NCBI GenBank assembly: GCA_030824585.1
Contig: JAVBXM010000008.1
Coordinates: 37,832 to 101,831 of the forward strand
Direction of reading: 5' to 3'
DNA length: 64,000 nt
Source of the DNA: Phaeospirillum sp.
Lineage (GTDB): Bacteria; Pseudomonadota; Alphaproteobacteria; Rhodospirillales; Magnetospirillaceae
Of the stretch, positions 58,231 to 64,000 are shown one piece after another; the stretch's first letter is position 1, and every line of letters starts with the position of its first letter. The position numbers and the translations under genes are program-made. Under the pieces are notes generated by a model, which was not told where the DNA came from, searched no databases, and saw only the letters and a program-made list of their open reading frames with translations.

Positions 58231-58704
58231 CTAGGCCTCCGAACGCTTCACCGCCCACAGCACCGCCAGGCCCAGCAGGGCCGAGAACGGCACGTTGAGG
58301 GCGGCCATGGTGATGCCGTGGAACGACCATGCGGGAGTGTCGCACTGGGCTTCCGCCGGCTTGCTCATCTCGGCCAGCAGGTCGGTCACCGCGATGGCGC
58401 CCTGCTGGCTGCCCGAGCAGACTGCCGAGGCCCACCAATGCTGCTCGACCCCCACGTGGTACACGGCGATGCCGCCGTTGATCAGCAGGGCGAAGCCGGC
58501 GAGGCGCAGCAGCAGAGAGGCGGGCAGGCCGCCTTTGAGGGCCAGCAGGCCGAGCAGGGCGGCCAGGGCGAACGGCACCCGCTGGATCAGGCACAGATTG
58601 CAGGGGCGCAGGCCGAACCCGTACTGGGCGACCAGGGCGAAGGCCAGGGAGGCCAGGCAGATGCCGGCCACCGAGAGGGCGATGGGGCGGGACGCGATCT
58701 TCAT
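58231..58704 (-). CDS. dsbB: Disulfide bond formation protein DsbB
   Basis: 157 residues with four TM helices. First redox pair CNLC in LRPCNLCLIQRVPF, second pair in SAVCSGS and AEAQCDTP in the second periplasmic loop. It reoxidises DsbA using quinone as acceptor. The first pair is CNLC where many DsbB have CxxC with polar residues, which is within family range. Confidence 0.9.
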   Translation of the reverse strand: MKIASRPIALSVAGICLASLAFALVAQYGFGLRPCNLCLIQRVPFALAALLGLLALKGGLPASLLLRLAGFALLINGGIAVYHVGVEQHWWASAVCSGSQQGAIAVTDLLAEMSKPAEAQCDTPAWSFHGITMAALNVPFSALLGLAVLWAVKRSEA

Positions 58705-58801
58705 TGCGCCGCACTATAGGCCTCGCCGCCACGCTTGACCACCCTCTCGGGGGCGAACACAATCGCCGCGGATTGTGGCGCCGCCTCTGGCGAAAGGACC
58801 G

Positions 58802-59740
58802 ATGGTGACTCTCGACGACATCCGGGCGGGCGGCAAGGCCGCCCTGGCCCGTGCCCTGGCCGAACTGGAGCGTTTTCCCGACGCGCCCGCCACCGTGGCG
58901 CTGCTGGACGGCGCCTATGCCGAGCCGCGCGCCCATGTGGTGGGCATGACCGGTCCGCCCGGCGTCGGCAAATCCACCCTGATGAACGCCCTGATCGGCG
59001 GCTGGCGCGCCGATGGGCGGACGGTGGGCTGCATCGCCGTCGATCCGTCGTCGCGGCGCTCGGGCGGCGCCCTGCTGGGCGATCGGACCCGGCTGACCAC
59101 CGACCCCGAGGACCAGGGCATCTTCGTGCGCTCCATGGCGGCGCGCGACCGCCTGGGCGGCCTGGCGGCGCTGACCGTCTCGGCCATGGTGCTGATGCGG
59201 GCGCTCTACGACGTGGTGCTGATCGAGACGGTGGGGGTGGGCCAGAGCGAGACCGACGTGGTCGGCGTGGCCGACACGGTGCTGTTCTGCGTCCAGCCGG
59301 GCTCGGGCGATTCGCTGCAGTTCATGAAGGCGGGCATCGCCGAGATTCCCCATGTGGTGGTGGTCACCAAGGCCGATATGGGCGCGGCGGCGGTCCGGGC
59401 CCGCGCCGACGTGCTCGGCGCCCTCGGCCTGGGCGGCGGCGGCCATCACGAGGGCTGGGAAACGCCGGTGCTGATGGTCTCGTCCGCCCGGCGGGAAGGA
59501 ATGGAGCCCCTGGTCGCCGCCATCGACGCCCACGCCGCGTGGCTGGGGGACGGAGGAGGGGAGAGACTGGCGGCCGCCCGCCATGCCCAGGCCGAGGCCT
59601 GGCTGGAGGAGGCGGTGCGCGAGCGCTTCGGCCGCGAGGGGGTGCGCCGGGCCGGCGACCTCTCCCTTCCCATGGGAGTGTCGCCCTTCACCCGGTTGTC
59701 GGAATTGTCGGCCCGGTTGGGTTTCGACTCTAAAGGTTGA
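58802..59740 (+). CDS. MeaB/ArgK-family GTPase
   Basis: 312 residues from ATG 58802 (AAAGGACC upstream). SIMIBI-class GTPase: P-loop GPPGVGKSTLMNAL, a switch segment (CIAVDPSSRRSGGALLGDRTRL), ETVGVGQSETDV and VVTKADM. MeaB loads and protects adenosylcobalamin-dependent mutases such as methylmalonyl-CoA mutase. No mutase gene is in the window. Confidence 0.9.
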   Translation: MVTLDDIRAGGKAALARALAELERFPDAPATVALLDGAYAEPRAHVVGMTGPPGVGKSTLMNALIGGWRADGRTVGCIAVDPSSRRSGGALLGDRTRLTTDPEDQGIFVRSMAARDRLGGLAALTVSAMVLMRALYDVVLIETVGVGQSETDVVGVADTVLFCVQPGSGDSLQFMKAGIAEIPHVVVVTKADMGAAAVRARADVLGALGLGGGGHHEGWETPVLMVSSARREGMEPLVAAIDAHAAWLGDGGGERLAAARHAQAEAWLEEAVRERFGREGVRRAGDLSLPMGVSPFTRLSELSARLGFDSKG

Positions 59741-59768
59741 TTAAAATTACCAGCTCTCCTCGCAGATA

Positions 59769-61142
59769 TTGACAACCCCCCTCCATTCGACGGACCATCA
59801 CTCGACTATTGTCTTGGGGGGGAACGTGCCCTCATCCGCTGTTGCCGGGGTTGAAAAGGTCGTCGTGGATCACGAGCTTCTCGAGCTCGTGTCGGCGCTC
59901 GTCTGCATCCTGCGCCAGGGCAACGTGGCCTTCGTCAATCAGGCCGGCGTCAAGGTACTTGGACTGGGCTCGCAGGCCGATGCCCTGGGGACTCCCTTCG
60001 TGGAGTTCGTCGAGGCCGATTACCGCTTCCTGGTGGAGGCCGGCTGGGAATTGCTGGCCGAGGAAGAGTTCCTGCCGCTGAAGCTGATGCGCCGCGACGG
60101 TACCCTGTTCGAGGCGGAAATCCGTGTCCGGTTGATTCCCGGCCCCGAAGAGAGCTTCCTGGTCGAGGCGCGCGACATCTCGAAATTCGTCAAGTCAGCC
60201 GAGGCCCTGCGCGAGCGCGAGGAGCGGCTGCAGGGCGTGCTGGCCTCGGTGGCCGAAGGCATCATCACCGTGGACGAGCGTGGAATCATCGAAACCGCCA
60301 ATCCGGCCGCCGAGCGCATGTTCGGCTACGGCAAGGGCAAGTTGGCCGGTCAGCACATCGGCGTGATGATGGGGGCGGAACTGCGCGAGCAGCATCAGGA
60401 ACAGTTCACCCGTTACCTGTCGGGCTCCGCCAAGCTGATGGGCCGTTCGGTGGAAAGCCTGGGCCATCGTGCCGACGGCTCCCATTTCCCCATGGAAATT
60501 TCGGTCAGCGAGCTTCGCTACGGCAAGGGGCGGCTGTTCACCGGCATCCTGCGCGACATCTCCGAGCGCAAGGAGAACGAGGAGCGCATCAAGCGGCTGG
60601 CCCACCACGACACCCTGACCGGCCTGCCCAACCGCAACCTGCTCAACGACCGCATCAGCCACGCCCTGGCCCGCGTGCGGCGTCACGGCGGCCGCATGGC
60701 GGTGCTCTACGTGGACCTGGACAAGTTCAAGCCCATCAACGACACCCTGGGCCACGAGGCCGGCGACGCCGTCCTGCGCGAAGTGGCCCGGCGGCTGGAC
60801 AATTGCGTCCGCAGCTCCGACACGGTGTCCCGGGTCGGCGGCGACGAATTCGTGGTGGTGGTCGAAGAGATCGGCCGTCCCGGCGAGGCGGCCATGGTGG
60901 CGCGCAAGATCATCGAAACCCTGGGCTCGCCCATTCCCTACAACGAGCATGCCTGCCATGTGGGCGCGTCCATCGGCATCGCGGTGTTTCCCGACGACGG
61001 CAACACCATGGACGAGGTCAGCAAGGCCGCCGACGTGGCCATGTACCGGGTCAAGCACTCGGGCCGCAACGGCTATTGCTTCTATTCCGACTCGGTGCCG
61101 GTGGACGAGATCGACCTGGCCGAGGTTCCGATCGGCGGCTGA
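59769..61142 (+). CDS. PAS-PAS-GGDEF diguanylate cyclase
   Basis: 457 residues by the TTG at 59769; GTG 59826 is an alternative, and neither has a good ribosome site. Two PAS domains (about 30-135 and 145-265; the second with GIITVDERGIIETANPAAERMFGY) precede a GGDEF domain starting HHDTLTGLPNRNLLND and containing an intact GGDEF (VGGDEFVVVVE). No TM segments, so it is cytoplasmic. No EAL domain follows. It probably makes c-di-GMP in response to an unknown PAS signal. Confidence 0.88.
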   Translation: MTTPLHSTDHHSTIVLGGNVPSSAVAGVEKVVVDHELLELVSALVCILRQGNVAFVNQAGVKVLGLGSQADALGTPFVEFVEADYRFLVEAGWELLAEEEFLPLKLMRRDGTLFEAEIRVRLIPGPEESFLVEARDISKFVKSAEALREREERLQGVLASVAEGIITVDERGIIETANPAAERMFGYGKGKLAGQHIGVMMGAELREQHQEQFTRYLSGSAKLMGRSVESLGHRADGSHFPMEISVSELRYGKGRLFTGILRDISERKENEERIKRLAHHDTLTGLPNRNLLNDRISHALARVRRHGGRMAVLYVDLDKFKPINDTLGHEAGDAVLREVARRLDNCVRSSDTVSRVGGDEFVVVVEEIGRPGEAAMVARKIIETLGSPIPYNEHACHVGASIGIAVFPDDGNTMDEVSKAADVAMYRVKHSGRNGYCFYSDSVPVDEIDLAEVPIGG

Positions 61143-61195
61143 GGGCTATCGCGGCCACGGCGCCCGCGCCAGGCGGGCTTGGGCGCCGATTGGGA

Positions 61196-61522
61196 TCAGG
61201 GCTTCATCTCGGAGATTATCTGCTCGCGCGCCACTTCCAGCAGCACCGCCATCTGGTGGCGGATGGCATGCTCGTCCAGGGTCACGCCGCTGGCGATGAA
61301 GTCGCGGGCGATCTTGTGCCCGGCATCGCGGTCGGTGGCGTCGAATTCCACGTCGACCACCGACAGGGCGTAGGTCTTGGCGGCATCGCCGGAAATTCCC
61401 ATCTGCTCGGCGGCCCACAGCCCCAGGAGCTTGTCGCGGCGGATCTTCGCCTTGAATTCCTGTTCCTGGTCCAGCCGGTACTTGGCCTCGAAGGCTTTCT
61501 CGCGATCATCAAAGGCAGTCAT
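61196..61522 (-). CDS. DUF1476 protein, F1-ATPase inhibitor zeta-like
   Basis: 108 residues from ATG 61522; the ORF start at 61585 is upstream read-through. MTAFDDREKAFEAKYRLDQEQEFKAKIRRDKLLG is the hallmark N-terminus of the alphaproteobacterial DUF1476 family. In Paracoccus this protein (zeta subunit) inhibits the F1F0-ATPase. Here it should act in the cytoplasm on ATP synthase. It is monocistronic and divergent from the NRDE gene. Confidence 0.9.
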   Translation of the reverse strand: MTAFDDREKAFEAKYRLDQEQEFKAKIRRDKLLGLWAAEQMGISGDAAKTYALSVVDVEFDATDRDAGHKIARDFIASGVTLDEHAIRHQMAVLLEVAREQIISEMKP

Positions 61523-61632
61523 GGCGCGCCGAGTTCCGTATCCTTTGTGACAATTGGCGCTTGCAGGTGAAAGCTGCAGTCGCAAGCCGTGTTATAACGG
61601 GCGAAAGCGTCGCTAGAAACGGATTTTTGCGC

Positions 61633-62397
61633 ATGTGCACTCTTGTTTTGCTTCGCCGGCCCGGCCACGACTGGCCGCTGGTGGTCGCCGCCAACCGCGA
61701 CGAGATGAGCAGCCGGCCATGGAAGCCGCCGGGGCGCTGGTGGGACGACCGCCCCGAGGTGGTGGCCGGGCTGGACGAAATGGCGGGCGGCACCTGGCTG
61801 GGCGTCAACGATACCGGCGTGATGGCGGCCATCCTCAACCGCATGGGCACCCTGGGCCCGGCGCCGGGCAAGCGGTCGCGCGGCGAACTGGTGCTGGAGG
61901 CCCTGGATCACGCCGACGCTGCCGACGGGGCCAAGGCCCTGGCGGAACTGAACGGCGATTCCTACCGGCCGTTCAACATGGTGGTGGCCGACAATCGCGA
62001 CGCCTTCTGGGTGCGGGCCGACGGCCGGCGGGTGGAGGTTCACCCCATCGCCCCCGGACTGCACATGCTGAGCGCCCTGGACCTGGACGACCACGCCAGC
62101 CCGCGCATCGCCGCCTATCTCGGCCGCTTCGCCGCCGCCGCCCCTCCCGTTCCCGATCCCTCCCATCCCGAGGGCGGCGACTGGGCCGGCTGGCAGGCCC
62201 TGATGGCCGATACCGGCGGCTGCGGTTCCGACGGCGAGGAGATGCCCGCCATGTGCTTCCTCCGCCCCGATGGTTTCGGCACGGTATCGGCCTCGCTGGT
62301 CGCCCTGCCGGCCCCGTCCCTGGCGGAAACCGGGCGGGTCTGGCGCTTCGCCGCCGGGCGGCCCGATCAGGTGGGGTATTCCGCCGTCGACGGGTGA
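61633..62397 (+). CDS. NRDE (TANGO2-like) family protein
   Basis: 254 residues from ATG 61633. The diagnostic start MCTLVLLRR with Cys2 and the NRDE motif in VVAANRDEMSSRP, followed by GTWLGVNDTGV. These proteins have an Ntn-hydrolase-like fold with Cys2 as the potential nucleophile; the eukaryotic homologue TANGO2 is linked to metabolic homeostasis, but the bacterial substrate is unknown. Confidence 0.88.
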   Translation: MCTLVLLRRPGHDWPLVVAANRDEMSSRPWKPPGRWWDDRPEVVAGLDEMAGGTWLGVNDTGVMAAILNRMGTLGPAPGKRSRGELVLEALDHADAADGAKALAELNGDSYRPFNMVVADNRDAFWVRADGRRVEVHPIAPGLHMLSALDLDDHASPRIAAYLGRFAAAAPPVPDPSHPEGGDWAGWQALMADTGGCGSDGEEMPAMCFLRPDGFGTVSASLVALPAPSLAETGRVWRFAAGRPDQVGYSAVDG

Positions 62398-62576
62398 GGG
62401 GATATGGCCCACTGGCGGTGCCGCTTCGTTTCGTTGTTTCCCGGAACCGAGCCTGCTATACCAAGCTCGAAACCGGGTGACGGACTCGTCCGCCGCCCCT
62501 TCGCCGTCCGCGCGTTTCCTCCATCCGACCTCCGTGGAGGGATGTGCCGCGGGCGCCATTGATTTGGATTTTTTCC

Positions 62577-63341
62577 ATGGCAAGACGCAGACAGATTTAC
62601 GAGGGCAAGGCCAAGGTCCTGTTCGAAGGACCCGAGCCCGGCACCTTGGTGCAGTATTTCAAGGATGATGCCACCGCCTTCAACAACAAGAAGCGCGGCA
62701 CCATCACCGGCAAGGGGGTCCTGAACAACCGCATTTCCGAGTACCTGATGCTGCGCCTGGGCGAGATCGGTGTTCCCACCCACTTCGTCCGCCGCCTGAA
62801 CATGCGCGAGCAACTGGTGCGCGAGGTGGAGATCATCCCGCTCGAGGTCGTGGTGCGCAACGTGGCCGCCGGCTCGCTGGCCGAGCGTTTCGGCCTGTCC
62901 GAGGGTACTCCGCTGCCCCGCTGCATCGTCGAGTGGTACTTCAAGTCCGACGCTCTCAACGATCCCATGGTGTCGGAAGAGCACATCACCGCCTTCGGCT
63001 GGGCCACCACCCAGGACCTGGACGAGATGATGTCGCTGGCCCTGCGCGTCAACGACTTCCTCTGTGGTCTGTTCCTGGGCGTCGGCATCCGGCTGGTGGA
63101 CTTCAAGGTCGAGTTCGGCCGCCTTTACAATGGCGACGACATGCAGATCGTCCTGGCCGACGAGATCAGCCCCGATTCCTGCCGCCTGTGGGATATCCGC
63201 ACCGGCGACAAGATGGACAAGGACCGCTTCCGCCGCGACCTGGGCGGCGTGGAGGAAGCCTATCAGGAAGTGGCCCGCCGCCTGGGCATCCTGCCGGAAG
63301 GCGGTCCCCGCGATCTAAAGGGCCCCGCGCTGATGCAGTAG
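62577..63341 (+). CDS. purC: SAICAR synthetase
   Basis: 254 residues from ATG 62577, preceded by a weak site. Motifs: [59 protein letters not shown] and [14 protein letters not shown]. It catalyses the ATP-dependent joining of CAIR and aspartate in purine biosynthesis. It is followed by purS, the usual alphaproteobacterial order purC-purS-purQ-purL, though purQ is not immediately next here. Confidence 0.95.
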   Translation: MARRRQIYEGKAKVLFEGPEPGTLVQYFKDDATAFNNKKRGTITGKGVLNNRISEYLMLRLGEIGVPTHFVRRLNMREQLVREVEIIPLEVVVRNVAAGSLAERFGLSEGTPLPRCIVEWYFKSDALNDPMVSEEHITAFGWATTQDLDEMMSLALRVNDFLCGLFLGVGIRLVDFKVEFGRLYNGDDMQIVLADEISPDSCRLWDIRTGDKMDKDRFRRDLGGVEEAYQEVARRLGILPEGGPRDLKGPALMQ

Positions 63342-63390
63342 GCGCTTGCCTCCTTAACGTTCCCATTCGTCAAGAAACGGAAAGACCGAC

Positions 63391-63633
63391 GTGAAAGCCA
63401 AAGTCCACATCACTCTCAAGAACGGCGTTCTCGATCCCCAGGGCAAGGCGGTGCAGCATGCGCTCGGCTCGCTCGGCTTCGGCGGCGTCAACGACGTGCG
63501 TCAGGGCAAGTACATCGAGCTCGACCTGGCCGAGACCGACCGGGCCAAGGCCAAGGACGCGGTGGAGCAGATGTGCAAGGGCCTGCTGGCCAACACCGTC
63601 ATCGAGAACTACTCCATCGAACTGGTGGATTGA
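63391..63633 (+). CDS. purS: PurS, FGAM synthase small subunit
   Basis: 80 residues from GTG 63391. KAKVHITLKNGVLDPQGKAVQHAL and the ferredoxin-like beta-alpha-beta pattern ending in ENYSIEL are typical. PurS links PurQ and PurL in the FGAM synthase complex. The gene lies 49 bp after purC. The sequence continues with another start 7 bp after its stop. Confidence 0.93.
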   Translation: MKAKVHITLKNGVLDPQGKAVQHALGSLGFGGVNDVRQGKYIELDLAETDRAKAKDAVEQMCKGLLANTVIENYSIELVD

Positions 63634-63640
63634 GCGGAAC

Positions 63641-64000
63641 GTGGCGGTGCGGCGGCTTGCCCTCGGAATCCTGCTCGGCCTGGCCGCGGCTGCGGCCGTT
63701 CCGGCCAGGGCCGAGGACCCGGCGATTCGGACCCAGCCCCTGAAGACCGAGATATTCGAAGACATCGTCGATGGCATCGGCGGTGTGCTCGGCGTGCTGG
63801 TCGGCCCGCCCATTTCCAGTCCGTCCCCCTACCTCAATACCCCGGAGGCGGTCATGCCGGAACGCCGGCCGGAGGCGCCGGCACCGGTGAAGGCGGCCGC
63901 GCCGCCCGCGGCTCCGGTTCTGCCCCAGGCCGCCGCTCCCATCGTGGTTCCGTCGCCGGCCGTGGCCGCGCCGGTTCCGCCGGCACCGCTCCCATCGGCA
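63641..64000 (+). CDS. Partial exported Pro/Ala-rich protein (runs off the window)
   Basis: Open from GTG 63641 to the window edge, at least 120 residues; not in the ORF track because it has no stop. Signal peptide RRLALGILLGLAAAAAVPARA, then about 40 ordinary residues and a Pro/Ala/Val-rich linker (APVKAAAPPAAPVLP), which in exported proteins often joins a cell-wall-binding or catalytic domain. The domain lies beyond 64000. AGCGGAAC precedes the start, and it follows purS by 7 bp. Confidence 0.65.
   Translation, partial: MAVRRLALGILLGLAAAAAVPARAEDPAIRTQPLKTEIFEDIVDGIGGVLGVLVGPPISSPSPYLNTPEAVMPERRPEAPAPVKAAAPPAAPVLPQAAAPIVVPSPAVAAPVPPAPLPSA

Noticed and set aside
1-64000. CRISPR array or complete insertion sequence
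   Set aside because: No regularly spaced repeats and no transposase ORF were seen.

Overview
The window looks like chromosomal DNA of a Magnetospirillum-type alphaproteobacterium (Rhodospirillales). This is inferred from the GC-rich, GTG/TTG-tolerant coding style, the Coq7-type ubiquinone enzyme, the DUF1476 F1-ATPase inhibitor homologue, the many c-di-GMP and chemotaxis proteins, and anaerobic-style p-cresol catabolism. No magnetosome gene is present, so the genus is an inference.

Layout. (1) 1-9.6 kb is an accessory region. It holds a minus-strand dynamin/Era-like GTPase, the tail of a phage DUF2190 gene, and an unrecognised protein with a possible nuclease fold. A plus-strand trio follows: a superfamily 2 helicase with a C-terminal PD-(D/E)XK-like domain, a Lit/U49-like HExxH metallopeptidase, and an HD plus HSP90-type ATPase protein. 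The trio is the best candidate here for an undescribed defence or conflict system. (2) 10-17.5 kb is an osmotic-stress operon: small exported protein, membrane-anchored OtsA, OtsB, GH15 glycosidase, diguanylate cyclase and NhaD antiporter, mostly with overlapping ends. (3) 17.6-21.7 kb has a secreted pentapeptide-repeat protein, a ClC antiporter/channel, the tail of a type III restriction subunit, a tyrosine integrase, and the 3' part of a tRNA-Glu(CTC), which looks like an integration scar. Much of the sequence to its left may therefore lie in an integrated element. (4) 22-25.6 kb has a cytochrome b561 and a large PAS-GGDEF-EAL protein.

(5) 25.6-49 kb is a p-cresol (4-methylphenol) island. 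The plus-strand core is pchC-pchX-pchF-pchA followed by an aryl-CoA ligase, which would give p-cresol -> 4-hydroxybenzyl alcohol -> 4-hydroxybenzaldehyde -> 4-hydroxybenzoate -> 4-hydroxybenzoyl-CoA. A separate aryl-alcohol dehydrogenase lies nearby. A long minus-strand operon encodes a YCF48-like lipoprotein, an RND permease, DUF1302 and DUF1329 envelope proteins, a four-module NADPH oxidoreductase/rubredoxin/ferritin fusion, and a chemoreceptor. A divergent polytopic membrane protein completes the set. Regulation is probably by the two-component pair at 45.7-48.9 kb: a histidine kinase carrying the XylR-N/V4R aromatic-sensing module and an NtrC-type sigma54 activator with GAFTGA. I find three good GG-N10-GC (-24/-12) promoter matches in front of the island's transcripts, and a palindrome-rich stretch between two of them that could be the activator site.

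(6) 49-64 kb is mostly core genome: a yeast-type cytosine deaminase homologue, an exported alpha/beta hydrolase, an AT-rich secreted orphan, tRNA-Thr(GGT), dcd, a phosphotransferase-kinase fusion, a universal stress protein, Nudix and histidine phosphatases, coq7, dsbB, a MeaB GTPase, a PAS-GGDEF protein, the DUF1476 protein, an NRDE protein, purC, purS and a partial exported protein at the right edge.
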